DNA of 64,000 nucleotides from Euhalothece natronophila Z-M001 (GTDB taxonomy: Bacteria; Cyanobacteriota; Cyanobacteriia; Cyanobacteriales; Rubidibacteraceae). The notes beneath the pieces are model-generated. The model was not told where the DNA came from, did not search any database, and was given only the letters and a program-made list of their open reading frames with translations. Positions 41,629 through 50,085 of this stretch are shown here, in pieces (the stretch's first letter is position 1; every line of letters begins with the position of its first letter). The position numbers and the translations under genes are program-made. Where the stretch lies: the NCBI RefSeq assembly GCF_007904085.1, contig NZ_CP042326.1, forward strand, positions 1,178,001-1,242,000. The letters run 5' to 3'.

Positions 41629-43335
41629 ATGTTAAAGTCTGCGCGATCGCGCATTAGTGATTGGAATCCACAACTGGTACGAGAAATTAAAGGACGCTGG
41701 AAAGGGCGTAATCTCATTATTGCCGTAGGGGCTTCTGTATTTGCTCAACTTTCAACTTATCTAGTCTTTAATGAGAGAATTCCCTCTCAGGCGGGGCGTA
41801 TTCATCGCTATTGTGTTGGCACTCCTCCTGAAGACAGTATTAGCCCTGCTCAATTTCACAATCCTCCCAGTAATTATTGTTCCGAAAATGGGGCTGGAGA
41901 AATCATAACTAACTGGCAATTATGGTGGTTAGATTTATTCACATTTCTCAGTGTTTCTTTCCTAATTATTCTTTTAGTAGCTGGTACTTATCTCCTAATT
42001 ACGAATCTTGCTCAAGAAGAACAAAAAGGAACATTAAAATTAGTTCGTCTTAGTCCTCGTTCTGTGGGAAATTTATTAGTTGGGAAAATGTTAGGCACTC
42101 CCATTCTAGTTTATAGCGCAATTTTCCTCGCTTTGCCACTTCAGTTTATGGCAGGGGTTTCTGCCGGGATTCCGATTAGCTTAATTTTCGGATTTTATGT
42201 GGTTGTGATTGCTAGTTGCGCCTTTTTTTACAGTGTGGCGTTACTTTATGGCTTAGTTAGTACAGGCTTAGGAAATTATCAGGCTTGGTTAGGAACAGGA
42301 ACCATGTTTTGTTTTCTAATCTTTGCCACTCATCTTGGCCTTGATAATCATCTCGTTAACCACAATACGTTGGACTGGTTGGTTCTATTTTACCCTGGCA
42401 AAATTTTACCCTACTTAATTGGACAAACCCCACATTCGTTAGGAACAATTGGCTATTTTCATCTGAAAGAAATGGCAAGTTTGACCTGGTATGATTTTCC
42501 ACTTTGGGAAACTGCCTCAGGCGCGATCGGGCTTTTACTCTTAAACTACGCATGGTGGACTTATTGGGTTTGGCAAGGGCTGAAACGATGTTTCCATAAC
42601 CCTAAAGCCACGCTTTTAAGCAAACAGGAAAGCTACTGGATTACCGGAAGTCTTACAGTTTCCCTAGCTGGTTTTATGTATCCCAGTACCGATCAATCTG
42701 TTAATTTAACTGAAAACTTCCAATTGTACTTGTTGCTACAATTTTTCTTTTTCTTTTTACTAATGAGTGCCCTTTCTCCTCATCGTCAAACTTTACAAGA
42801 TTGGGCAAGATATCGTTATCAAAATAATGACAAAGCCACTCGTAACCTCGTAACTGATTTAATGAAAGGAGAACAGAGTCCAGCTCCTGGCGCGATCGCG
42901 CTTAATCTCCTCTCCAGCATGATTATTATCCTTCCAGCGGTAATTATGTTTCCCTTCGGCAACAGTCGATTAGAGATCTTAAGCAGTCTCATCATGGCTA
43001 GTACTGTCTTTTTATTCTATGCTTCTTTAGTGCAGTTAGTACTGCTGATGAAAACAGAAAAGCGTACCCTCTTCGCTACAATTGCCGTTGCCAGTGTGAT
43101 ATTAATTCCAACAATTCTGGGAGCTACACTTGGCTTTCCCCCTGAGTTTACTTTCCTCTTTTTCCCTACTTACGAGATTGGTGCCATGAGTGCAGGTTCA
43201 ATTATCTTTACCCTAATGATGCGATCTCTTGCCATTATTGCCTGTAACGTAGCACTCAGTTCTCAACTAAAAAAAGTAGGAGCATCCCAGAGCAAAGCCC
43301 TATATTCCGAATCAAAAATCCTTTCCCAAGGTTAA
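41629..43335 (+). CDS. ABC transporter permease protein (ABC-2 type, large)
   Basis: This 568-residue protein has about 12 hydrophobic segments and a cytoplasmic ABC-2-like coupling region (LAQEEQKGTLKLVRLSPRSVGNLLVGKMLGTPILVYSAIFLALP). A Cys-containing exported loop follows the first helix (YCVGTPPEDS, NYCSENGAGE). I take ATG 41629, eight bases after AAGGAG, rather than the GTG that overlaps that motif. It probably pairs with the ATPase gene just upstream. It converges with rplL across a shared hairpin. Confidence 0.8.
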   Translation: MLKSARSRISDWNPQLVREIKGRWKGRNLIIAVGASVFAQLSTYLVFNERIPSQAGRIHRYCVGTPPEDSISPAQFHNPPSNYCSENGAGEIITNWQLWWLDLFTFLSVSFLIILLVAGTYLLITNLAQEEQKGTLKLVRLSPRSVGNLLVGKMLGTPILVYSAIFLALPLQFMAGVSAGIPISLIFGFYVVVIASCAFFYSVALLYGLVSTGLGNYQAWLGTGTMFCFLIFATHLGLDNHLVNHNTLDWLVLFYPGKILPYLIGQTPHSLGTIGYFHLKEMASLTWYDFPLWETASGAIGLLLLNYAWWTYWVWQGLKRCFHNPKATLLSKQESYWITGSLTVSLAGFMYPSTDQSVNLTENFQLYLLLQFFFFFLLMSALSPHRQTLQDWARYRYQNNDKATRNLVTDLMKGEQSPAPGAIALNLLSSMIIILPAVIMFPFGNSRLEILSSLIMASTVFLFYASLVQLVLLMKTEKRTLFATIAVASVILIPTILGATLGFPPEFTFLFFPTYEIGAMSAGSIIFTLMMRSLAIIACNVALSSQLKKVGASQSKALYSESKILSQG

Positions 43336-43341
43336 AACCAA

Positions 43342-43370
43342 GTAGGGTGGGGTAAACTCCCCCACCTTAC
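43342..43370. terminator. bidirectional terminator between the ABC permease and rplL
   Basis: GTAGGGTGGGG (43342-43352) pairs with CCCCACCTTAC (43360-43370), eleven pairs with one G-U and a seven-base loop. It sits 6 bases after the permease stop and 8 bases beyond the rplL stop on the opposite strand, so it can serve both convergent transcripts. Confidence 0.75.
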
Positions 43371-43378
43371 GTTGTCAA

Positions 43379-43777
43379 CTACTTAACGGTAACCTTAGCA
43401 CCAGCTTCTTCTAGCTGAGATTTCATATCTTCTGCTTCCTCTTTGGCAATGCCCTCTTTGAGTGCTTTCGGAGTTTCTTCCACTAAGCCTTTTGCTTCTT
43501 TCAAGCCTAAGCCAGTGATACCGCGAACGATCTTGAGAACAGCAATTTTCTTATCAGAGGGAACTTCATCAAGCACCACATCAAACTCAGTTTGCTCTTC
43601 TGCAGCTTCTTCGCCACCGCCACCAGCACCGGGAGCAGCTGCCATCATCATGCCACCACCTGCGGGCGCTGAGGCATCAACACCAAATTCCTCTTCAATC
43701 TGTTTGACCAATTCCGAGGCTTCTAAGAGAGAAAGAGTTTTTAACTGTTCGAGAATTTCATCCGTTTTTGCAGACAT
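43379..43777 (-). CDS. rplL: 50S ribosomal protein L7/L12
   Basis: This 132-residue protein has an N-terminal dimerisation helix ([30 protein letters not shown]), a Gly/Ala hinge ([19 protein letters not shown]) and the factor-binding C-terminal domain ([38 protein letters not shown]). It forms the ribosomal stalk with L10. It is the last gene of the secE-nusG-rplK-rplA-rplJ-rplL cluster. Confidence 0.98.
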   Translation of the reverse strand: MSAKTDEILEQLKTLSLLEASELVKQIEEEFGVDASAPAGGGMMMAAAPGAGGGGEEAAEEQTEFDVVLDEVPSDKKIAVLKIVRGITGLGLKEAKGLVEETPKALKEGIAKEEAEDMKSQLEEAGAKVTVK

Positions 43778-43807
43778 TGGTTTTGACTCCTAAATAAAAT
43801 GAATAAA

Positions 43808-44344
43808 TTACGCTGCGTCTTGGTTTTCTTTTTCTGAAACTTCCTTGATTGCCCGTGCCAAAGAAGTAGGAACTTCCTTGATCCCCGTGGCAATTTTGGT
43901 CGTATTGGCATTGATAGCCCGAGCAATGCGTGCAATGAGTTCTTCCTTGGAGGGAAGATCCCCAAGTGCATCCACTTGCTCTTTACTCAAGGTTTGACCT
44001 TCCATCACGCCACCACGTAACTCAGTTTTCTTGGTGGCTTTAGAAAAGTCGCGATAGGCTTTAACCGCATTACTCAAATCATCCTTAACAAATAAAAATG
44101 CCGAGGACTCTCTGAGAAAATCTTGTAACGGTTGCCAATCTTCATCCCCATCAACGGCTCGACGCATCAGGGTGTTTTTAGCAACTTTACAAGTCGCGCC
44201 AGACTCACGCAGGCGACTGCGTAAATCAGCAATTTCAGACACGGATAACCCTTTATAGTCAATCACAACTGTTAGCTGCGATTCTTGTAAGAGTTCTTGT
44301 AACTCCGTGACAACCCGTTTCTTATCTTCTAGTGTTCTACCCAC
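43808..44344 (-). CDS. rplJ: 50S ribosomal protein L10
   Basis: This 178-residue protein reads MGRTLEDKKRVVTELQELL and VVIDYKGLSVSEIADLRSRLRESG, with a C-terminal helix for L7/L12 dimers. The GTG at 44344 fits both the family N-terminus and a ten-base distance from AGGAG; a GTG four codons earlier is too close to that motif. It lies directly downstream of the L10 leader hairpins. Confidence 0.97.
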   Translation of the reverse strand: MGRTLEDKKRVVTELQELLQESQLTVVIDYKGLSVSEIADLRSRLRESGATCKVAKNTLMRRAVDGDEDWQPLQDFLRESSAFLFVKDDLSNAVKAYRDFSKATKKTELRGGVMEGQTLSKEQVDALGDLPSKEELIARIARAINANTTKIATGIKEVPTSLARAIKEVSEKENQDAA

Positions 44345-44390
44345 ACGCGCTTGCACCTCCTAAATGTTACGGTTTATGTCCCCTCTCATC

Positions 44391-44417
44391 AAAAAGACCT
44401 CGGATAAGACTCCGAGG
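44391..44417 (-). terminator. intrinsic terminator/attenuator before rplJ
   Basis: On the minus strand CCTCGGA and TCCGAGG form a perfect seven-pair stem with a GTCTTA loop, followed by TCTTTTT. It sits at the end of the L10 leader and would set the ratio of L10-L7/L12 to L1 transcripts. Confidence 0.8.
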
Positions 44418-44545
44418 TTTGATGACCCGCCCTCCCAACCGCCTAAAATGAATTAGGCAACAAGGGGAACTATTGGCGCATCTACCTCGGCAGGATATTA
44501 AGCGTTTTTCGCTCCTGCTGTCTTTGGCATCTGCCAGATTAGCTT
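44391..44545 (-). promoter_or_regulatory. ribosomal L10 leader RNA with attenuator hairpin
   Basis: Between rplA and rplJ the minus strand carries the conserved AGACAGCAGGAGC ... CCTGCCGAGGTAGATGCG pattern of the L10 leader, where excess L10(L7/L12) binds to repress rplJ-rplL. A hairpin with a T tract follows immediately. The assignment rests on remembered consensus and position. Confidence 0.75.
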
Positions 44546-44556
44546 TGATTCAGTTG

Positions 44557-45273
44557 TTACGCTGCCTCTGGCAACTTATAATCGCGCAAGGCAGCAATAT
44601 CAATTTCAATGGCTGGACCCATACTAGCGGCAACGTAAATACTTCGCCAATACTTACCTTTCGCTCCTGAGGGGCGATTACGATCAATAGTTTCTTGTAA
44701 GGCTTTGAGATTAACTAATAGGTCTTCTGTGGAAAAAGAAGCTTTGCCAAACATAACATGAACAATCCCTGCGCGATCAGCGCGGAACTCTTGTTTCCCG
44801 GCTTTAAATTCCTGAATGGCTGCTTCGAGTTCAGTGGTGACTGTTCCTCCTTTCGGCGAAGGCATTAACCCCCTTGGCCCCAAGACACGCCCTAATTTTG
44901 CCACTTGAGGCATCATATCAGGGGTTGCAATGACAATATCAAAATCCATACGACCGTTTTGGATTTCTTGAATTAATTCTTCTGAGCCCGCCACATCAGC
45001 ACCAGCGTTGGTTGCTTCATTCACTTTTTCTCCACGGGCAATGACGGCGACTCGTACTGATTGCCCTGTTCCATTGGGGAAGGAAACAGTGGTTCTTAAT
45101 TGTTGATCACTATATTTGGGATCAATCCCTAAGCGAATATGAGCTTCCGCTGTTTCTTCAAATTTAGCAGTTGCAGTTTCTTTTAATAAAGCAAGAGCCT
45201 CTTGAGGATCATAGGGGCGATCCTCGACTTTTTCTAATAGCTCTCGCATCCGTCGCGATAATTTTTTTGCCAT
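44557..45273 (-). CDS. rplA: 50S ribosomal protein L1
   Basis: This 238-residue protein has family motifs [59 protein letters not shown] and the C-terminal [19 protein letters not shown]1 binds 23S rRNA at the mobile stalk beside the E site and can act as a translational repressor of its own operon. It lies about 60 bases after rplK. Confidence 0.98.
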   Translation of the reverse strand: MAKKLSRRMRELLEKVEDRPYDPQEALALLKETATAKFEETAEAHIRLGIDPKYSDQQLRTTVSFPNGTGQSVRVAVIARGEKVNEATNAGADVAGSEELIQEIQNGRMDFDIVIATPDMMPQVAKLGRVLGPRGLMPSPKGGTVTTELEAAIQEFKAGKQEFRADRAGIVHVMFGKASFSTEDLLVNLKALQETIDRNRPSGAKGKYWRSIYVAASMGPAIEIDIAALRDYKLPEAA

Positions 45274-45332
45274 TTTTCTCTCCTTGGGTTAATAACGAAG
45301 CACAAGCCTCTCCCCGATAAACATCATTAATT

Positions 45333-45758
45333 TTAGTCTTTCAGAGTAATTCCCATATTACGAGCGGTTCCCTCAACTACTTTCATCGCTGCCTCAATGT
45401 CATTACAGTTAAGGTCAGGCATTTTCGTTTCAGCAATTTCTTGTAATTGCTGACGGGTAATTGCTCCTACTTTCTGTTTATTGGGTTCACTAGAACCTTT
45501 TTCAATGCCAGCTGCTTTTTTCAAGAGAACTGCAGCAGGAGGAGTTTTGAGGGTAAAGGTAAAACTGCGATCTTCATAGACCGAAATTTCAACGGGAATG
45601 ACCATTCCTGCTTGGTCAGCGGTTTTGGCGTTGTATTCTTTACAAAACGCCATAATATTGACCCCATGTTGCCCTAGTGCGGGGCCAACGGGAGGGGCAG
45701 GGTTTGCTTTACCAGCAGGAAGCGCCAATTTAATAAGCGCAACAACTTTTTTTGCCAT
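45333..45758 (-). CDS. rplK: 50S ribosomal protein L11
   Basis: This 141-residue protein begins [44 protein letters not shown], the classic L11 opening, and ends with [18 protein letters not shown]. It forms the GTPase-associated centre with 23S rRNA. It begins two bases after the nusG stop. Confidence 0.98.
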   Translation of the reverse strand: MAKKVVALIKLALPAGKANPAPPVGPALGQHGVNIMAFCKEYNAKTADQAGMVIPVEISVYEDRSFTFTLKTPPAAVLLKKAAGIEKGSSEPNKQKVGAITRQQLQEIAETKMPDLNCNDIEAAMKVVEGTARNMGITLKD

Positions 45759-45760
45759 GA

Positions 45761-46381
45761 TTAGCCTTGTTTTTCAACTTGATTAAATTCCAATTCCACT
45801 GGGGTTTCCCGTCCAAATATGGAGAGAAGGGCTTTTAGTTTATTCCTTTCTGAACTTACTTCCACCACTTCTCCTTCAAAGTCTTTGAACGGTCCACTAA
45901 GAACTACGATCTTATCACCCACTGCAACTTTTGCCTGAACAACCGGTTCTTGTTCTTCGCTTTGTCGGAAAATACGTTCCACTTCTGATGAACTTAAGGG
46001 CATCGGTTCCACATGACCGCGTCCTCGCCCATAGGGACGCTGTTTTTCTGCGCCCACAAAGTTAATGATATTGGGTGTGTTTTTGACCACTTGCCAGGTT
46101 TGACTATCCATGACCATTCGGATCAACACATACCCTGGAAAAACTTTCTCTTGGCTTTGTTGCTTGGAGCCATCTTTGCGTAGTTTAACAATTGGCGTTT
46201 GCGGGATCTCAATTTGCAAGATGCGATCAGCAACATCAAGGGTTTGACTTCGTTGCTCTAAATTCGCTTTTACCCGCTTCTCACAGCCTGAAGCTACTTG
46301 AATAGCATACCATCTCGGTTTGAGATCAGTGGGCTGCTCAGAATTAGGTTCTTGCTGTTGGTTATCGGTGGCAAAACTCAT
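45761..46381 (-). CDS. nusG: transcription termination/antitermination factor NusG
   Basis: This 206-residue protein has the NGN domain ([53 protein letters not shown]) and the C-terminal KOW domain ([50 protein letters not shown]). The ATG overlaps the secE stop by one base (TAATG), indicating translational coupling. An in-frame TTG upstream lies inside secE and is unlikely to be used. Confidence 0.98.
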   Translation of the reverse strand: MSFATDNQQQEPNSEQPTDLKPRWYAIQVASGCEKRVKANLEQRSQTLDVADRILQIEIPQTPIVKLRKDGSKQQSQEKVFPGYVLIRMVMDSQTWQVVKNTPNIINFVGAEKQRPYGRGRGHVEPMPLSSSEVERIFRQSEEQEPVVQAKVAVGDKIVVLSGPFKDFEGEVVEVSSERNKLKALLSIFGRETPVELEFNQVEKQG

Positions 46382-46638
46382 TAAAACACCTGTCCTGCAA
46401 TCCAAATAAATAGATTGTCAAATAAGTAAACAATTGTGGCAACAAGGGTCACCATGAGAATTACCCCTGCTGATTCACTAATTAGCTGTTTGCGACTGGG
46501 CCAGACAACTTTCCCGAGTTCGTCTTTCGTTCCTTTTAAGAACTCGACTAGGTCAAATTTTTCTTCTGCTTCCCTAGCTTCTTTGACGTTTCCCTCGGGG
46601 CGCTTGCTTTTTTTCTGCTCCTTTTTTGCTTTTGCCAC
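46381..46638 (-). CDS. secE: preprotein translocase subunit SecE
   Basis: This 85-residue protein has a highly charged N-terminus (KAKKEQKKSKRPEG), an amphipathic helix (FLKGTKDELGKVVWPSRKQLISES) and one membrane helix (GVILMVTLVATIVYLFDNLFIWI). It stabilises SecY in the translocon. The start is GTG. It opens the ribosomal-protein cluster. Confidence 0.95.
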   Translation of the reverse strand: MAKAKKEQKKSKRPEGNVKEAREAEEKFDLVEFLKGTKDELGKVVWPSRKQLISESAGVILMVTLVATIVYLFDNLFIWIAGQVF

Positions 46639-46732
46639 AATCCAAATCCCCTTTTCTAGGACTTACTTCATTACTGAAAAAGTTTCCCCCAGCACAGCTC
46701 GAAACTGATAACAGGGGGAGAGACTAATGAGC

Positions 46733-46804
46733 GCGCCCTGGAGGACTCGAACCCCCGACATCGGGTTTTGGAGACCCGCGTTCTACCAACTGAACTAAGG
46801 ACGC
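46733..46804 (-). tRNA. trnW: tRNA-Trp (anticodon CCA)
   Basis: The minus-strand sequence folds as a 72-base cloverleaf. The acceptor arm is GCGTCCT with AGGGCGC, the D arm GTTC/GAAC, the anticodon stem CGGGT/ACCCG with loop CTCCAAA (anticodon CCA), and the T arm GGGGG-TTCGAGT-CCTCC. CCA is not encoded. Its location just upstream of secE is common in bacteria. Confidence 0.95.
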
Positions 46805-46887
46805 ACAACTTGAGATTTGCATCTTAGCACATTAGCCCTAACTTTAGTTTAGCATTTTTTATCTAAACTTGCTGTTATTACTAATGA

Positions 46888-47250
46888 CTAAGTTTTACGA
46901 TCAAAGCGTTCTTGAACACGGGTAGCTTTACCTACGCGATCGCGCAGATAATACAATTTCGCCCGTCTTACTTTACCCCGACGAATGATTTTAATATCTT
47001 TTACGCGAGGAGAATGCAGTAAAAATACTCGTTCTACGCCAATCCCTTGAAACACTCGTCTAACAGTAATTGTTTCGTTAATGCCACCGTGACGTTTAGC
47101 AATCACAGTGCCTTCAAAGGGCTGGGTACGAGTTTTTCCACCTTCTTGAATTAAAACGCCGACGCGAACGAGATCACCGACGTGAATCGTAGGCAGATCA
47201 GTTTTCATCTGCTCTTGTTCAATAGAGCGGATTATATCTTGAGCATTCAT
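46888..47250 (-). CDS. rplS: 50S ribosomal protein L19
   Basis: This 120-residue protein has [70 protein letters not shown] and [27 protein letters not shown]19 sits at the interface of the two ribosomal subunits. The methionine in MNAQDII is the family start; about 20 upstream in-frame codons are not typical of L19. Confidence 0.97.
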   Translation of the reverse strand: MNAQDIIRSIEQEQMKTDLPTIHVGDLVRVGVLIQEGGKTRTQPFEGTVIAKRHGGINETITVRRVFQGIGVERVFLLHSPRVKDIKIIRRGKVRRAKLYYLRDRVGKATRVQERFDRKT

Positions 47251-47310
47251 GGCTTTCCCCAAAAAAATGTCACAGCCTTTTATCATACAAGAACTTTTGA
47301 TTTTTAGCAA

Positions 47311-47329
47311 CTTAACCTTCTCTTTACCT
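47311..47329 (+). promoter_or_regulatory. candidate Pho box (two CTTAACCT-type octamers)
   Basis: CTTAACCT (47311-47318) is followed after three bases by CTTTACCT (47322-47329), matching the cyanobacterial Pho-box pattern of direct octamers with three-base spacing. It lies about 245 bases upstream of pstB, far from the TATAAT at 47488, so its link to that promoter is uncertain. Confidence 0.45.
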
Positions 47330-47463
47330 AAAAGGATTATGGTTGAGGGTAGGCCTTCCCAATTTGCTATGGCTCACCTACTTGGGTTTTAATGATGAGA
47401 CATCAATCAGGGAGTGTTCCATGTCATTAGTCACTGGTTTACCAGAGAGGAATCTCCAAAATG

Positions 47464-47493
47464 GAAGAATGTTCTTCATAAAACTGCTATAAT
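47464..47493 (+). promoter_or_regulatory. candidate pstB promoter with an operator-like palindrome
   Basis: GAAGAA-TG-TTCTTC (47464-47477) is a perfect inverted repeat that ends 10 bases before a consensus TATAAT (47488-47493), covering where a -35 box would be. The pstB ATG is at 47575. The palindrome could be an operator or chance. Confidence 0.35.
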
Positions 47494-47574
47494 TTATTAC
47501 TTTAGACAATTAAGTTGTCCAAAATTTGATGCTAAAATTATTGTTTCCCTTTATTAATTAAAACTAGAATAAAT

Positions 47575-48399
47575 ATGAATATTGATTATCAGTATATGCC
47601 TAAATTCCAAAACACAGAATCCAAAAATATTGAACTAACAGCAGAAAACGTTAATGTTTATTATGGTTCTACTTTAGCGGTTAAGGGGGTAAACCTTGAT
47701 ATCCATAGCCATGAAATTACTGCTTTTATTGGGCCTTCTGGTTGCGGTAAAAGTACCATGCTACGATGTTTTAATCGTCTCAATGATTTAATTCCAGACG
47801 CTAAAGTAGAAGGAAATATTACTTTCCGAGGGCAAAATTTATACGAAAAAAAGGTTGATCCTGTGCAAGTTCGTCGCCATATTGGGATGGTTTTTCAAAA
47901 GCCAAATCCCTTTGCTAAGTCCATTTATGATAACATTGCTTTTGCGGCGCGAGTCAATGGTTTTCGCGGTAAAGATATGGATGATTTGGTGGAAAATGCG
48001 TTACGCCAAGCCGCGCTTTGGGATGAGGTCAAAGATAAGTTAAAAAGTAATGGTTTATCCTTATCTGGGGGACAGCAACAACGGTTATGTATTGCTCGCG
48101 CGATCGCGATTCAGCCAGAAGTAATTTTAATGGACGAACCCTGTTCTGCACTTGATCCCATTTCTACTCTTAGTATTGAACAGTTATTACTAAACCTTAA
48201 AGATAAATATACAATTATTATTGTGACTCACAATATGCAACAAGCTTCTCGGGTATCTGATCGCACTGCCTTTTTTAATGCGAGAGCTACTGAAAAAGGT
48301 AAGCAAGGATATCTAGTGGAATATAGTGATACTAAAACTCTTTTCCAAAGCCCTGTGGAAGAGGCTACGCAACAGTATGTTACGGGGGCTTTTGGTTAA
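47575..48399 (+). CDS. pstB: phosphate ABC transporter ATP-binding protein PstB
   Basis: This 274-residue protein has [19 protein letters not shown], Walker [42 protein letters not shown] (Q-loop typical of PstB), [16 protein letters not shown] and [10 protein letters not shown]. PstB energises high-affinity phosphate import by PstSCA. No pstS, pstC or pstA is adjacent on either side, so this is an orphan or second PstB copy. Confidence 0.93.
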   Translation: MNIDYQYMPKFQNTESKNIELTAENVNVYYGSTLAVKGVNLDIHSHEITAFIGPSGCGKSTMLRCFNRLNDLIPDAKVEGNITFRGQNLYEKKVDPVQVRRHIGMVFQKPNPFAKSIYDNIAFAARVNGFRGKDMDDLVENALRQAALWDEVKDKLKSNGLSLSGGQQQRLCIARAIAIQPEVILMDEPCSALDPISTLSIEQLLLNLKDKYTIIIVTHNMQQASRVSDRTAFFNARATEKGKQGYLVEYSDTKTLFQSPVEEATQQYVTGAFG

Positions 48400-48451
48400 G
48401 GGATTAGCCAAGTTGATTGCTATAGCAGTTTTCACGCTTCTTGAGGTGTTT

Positions 48452-48471
48452 GTCCTTCGTTGTTTGTAAAC
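48452..48471 (-). repeat. dispersed repeat, copy 2
   Basis: The minus strand reads GTTTACAAACAACGAAGGAC, identical to copy 3 at 63571-63590, again preceded (on that strand) by TAGTCATTG. It lies between pstB and the DUF4089 gene. Confidence 0.7.
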
Positions 48472-48595
48472 CAATGACTAATAAGGAATACAGCCTAAGA
48501 AACGCTATAGTGGTTCCACAAATTATCTTTTACGCGACACCCGTTAAAATATTATGTTATCCAGAACTGTAATCTAATACCGAATAACTATTACA

Positions 48596-48808
48596 ATGTC
48601 TTTAAGCTCAATGGGTGATAATCAATCCTCACAATGGGACTATGCTGCTTATGTGGAACAAACTGCACAACTGTTAGGGATCGAAATCCCTGAAGCTTAT
48701 CAGCAGGGAGTAGTGGAAAACATGGCTCAACTAAGCGCGATCGCGCAACAGGTAATGGAATTTCCTCTCCCACCAAATACTGAAATTGCTCCTGTATTTA
48801 AGCCTTAA
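48596..48808 (+). CDS. DUF4089/AtzG-like small protein
   Basis: This 70-residue protein reads WDYAAYVEQTAQLLGIEIPEAYQQGVVENMAQLSAIAQQVMEFPLP, the AtzG-like (DUF4089) helical pattern. AtzG is a small partner that stabilises the AtzE-type amidase in the Pseudomonas cyanurate pathway. Here no amidase gene is adjacent, so any partner is encoded elsewhere. The alternative methionine six codons in (MGDNQ) could be the start. Confidence 0.75.
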   Translation: MSLSSMGDNQSSQWDYAAYVEQTAQLLGIEIPEAYQQGVVENMAQLSAIAQQVMEFPLPPNTEIAPVFKP

Positions 48809-48850
48809 AAATTGTTAAAATATGAAGACTGATCAAGTAAAAACAAAATT

Positions 48851-49234
48851 ATGTTTGCTGGAAAACGACCTACGAATTTAGGTGTAAAAGCGGGAAAACT
48901 CGCTCCTTGTCCCGAAACTCCTAATTGTGTCTCTAGCCAAAGTGAGGATCCAAAACACAAAATAGCTCCTCTTCCCTATGTTGAGATTGACGACATCAAA
49001 AAAATTGTTAATAATATGGAGAGGACAAGCATTGTCGAACAAAATGAGAATTACCTTTACGTAGAATTTAAAAGTAAGCTCATGGGATTTGTAGATGATG
49101 TAGAGTTTCACAAAGATGATGTTAACCAAGTAGTTAACGTTCGTTCGGCTTCTCGCCTAGGAAAATCAGATTTAGGCGTTAATCGCAAGCGGGTTGAGAC
49201 AATTCGTGAAGCATTAGAAGCCATTAACAAATAA
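48851..49234 (+). CDS. DUF1499 domain protein
   Basis: This 127-residue protein has the DUF1499 motifs LAPCPETPNCVSSQ, a central YLYVEFKSKLMGFVDDVEF and VVNVRSASRLGKSDLGVNRKRVETIREAL. No signal peptide is apparent. The family is widespread in cyanobacteria and proteobacteria without a settled role. It follows the DUF4089 gene by about 40 bases. Confidence 0.88.
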   Translation: MFAGKRPTNLGVKAGKLAPCPETPNCVSSQSEDPKHKIAPLPYVEIDDIKKIVNNMERTSIVEQNENYLYVEFKSKLMGFVDDVEFHKDDVNQVVNVRSASRLGKSDLGVNRKRVETIREALEAINK

Positions 49235-49350
49235 TTGAGGAAATCAAACATAATTAACCATGAATATTTCTCCATAATTGATGATCAAAAAAGCCAAAGT
49301 TTAGAAATAAATAATTACCGAGCAAGAACATTAGTATATCAATTTTTTAA

Positions 49351-50037
49351 ATGGAGAGTGGAGCTGTTAGTGACATATTTCCCCTACTCAGTGCAGCAGA
49401 AACCGAAACTTTAGACTGGTTATTATCCGTTGCAGTAGAGGAAGAGTTTGCAGCTGAGGAAATTATTCTCAGTGATCAATATTGGGGAAACGCTGTTTAC
49501 TTTATTATTTCGGGTTGGGTGAAAGCAAGACGCTGGTATAACGACACACCGATTACTTTATCAATTCAAGGACGAGGGGATTTTTTTGGGGAAAGTGCTG
49601 TTTTAGATGAACCCCCACGGGCGACAGAAATGGTTACTTTAAGTGAAACTAAAGTAATGAGTATTTCCGCCCAACGTTTTATCCAAACCCTTTTCCAAGA
49701 TCCTCAACTTCATCATAAACTTTTACAAATTACAGTTCGTCGCCTCAAACAAACTGATATTCGCTTACAGTTACGTCATTATCCTTCTACAGTGAAGTTA
49801 GCTTATACCTTAGTTTATTTAGCCGAGAATTATGGTAAGCCCACTGAAGATGGAATGGAGGTTTTACTTTTTCCTGAACAAGATATTGCTGACATTGCTG
49901 ATCTAGACTTAGAACAAACCCAAAAATATATGACTAAATTTCAAGATAAAGGTTGGCTAGAAATCAATAAATATGAGCACACTTTATCGATTAACAACTT
50001 TCGACAATTAAGTCACTTAGCTGGAGGCAATTTTTAA
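49351..50037 (+). CDS. Crp/Fnr-family transcriptional regulator
   Basis: This 228-residue protein has a cyclic-nucleotide-binding-type beta-roll (EEIILSDQYWGNAVYFIISGWVKAR, GRGDFFGESAVLDEPPRATEMVTLSETKVMSI) and a C-terminal winged helix (LFPEQDIADIADLDLEQTQKYMTKFQDKGWLEI). The phosphate-binding arginine position reads PPRATEM, so cNMP binding is conceivable but not proven. It is not NtcA by sequence. Its targets are unknown. Confidence 0.88.
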   Translation: MESGAVSDIFPLLSAAETETLDWLLSVAVEEEFAAEEIILSDQYWGNAVYFIISGWVKARRWYNDTPITLSIQGRGDFFGESAVLDEPPRATEMVTLSETKVMSISAQRFIQTLFQDPQLHHKLLQITVRRLKQTDIRLQLRHYPSTVKLAYTLVYLAENYGKPTEDGMEVLLFPEQDIADIADLDLEQTQKYMTKFQDKGWLEINKYEHTLSINNFRQLSHLAGGNF

Positions 50038-50085
50038 GCAGTTACTAGTAGAACAGATCAAAAATCATATAACAAATAATCAACC

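Larger units (their letters stand above)
47251..47574. other. divergent intergenic region between rplS and pstB
   Basis: The 324 bases contain two Pho-box-like octamers near 47311-47329, a GAAGAA/TTCTTC inverted repeat (47464-47477) and a TATAAT box (47488-47493). The rplS promoter must also be here. No coding sequence is evident. Confidence 0.5.

Noticed and set aside
43808-43971. Alternative minus-strand frames overlapping rplJ and rplL
   Set aside because: Composition and conservation belong to the ribosomal protein frames.
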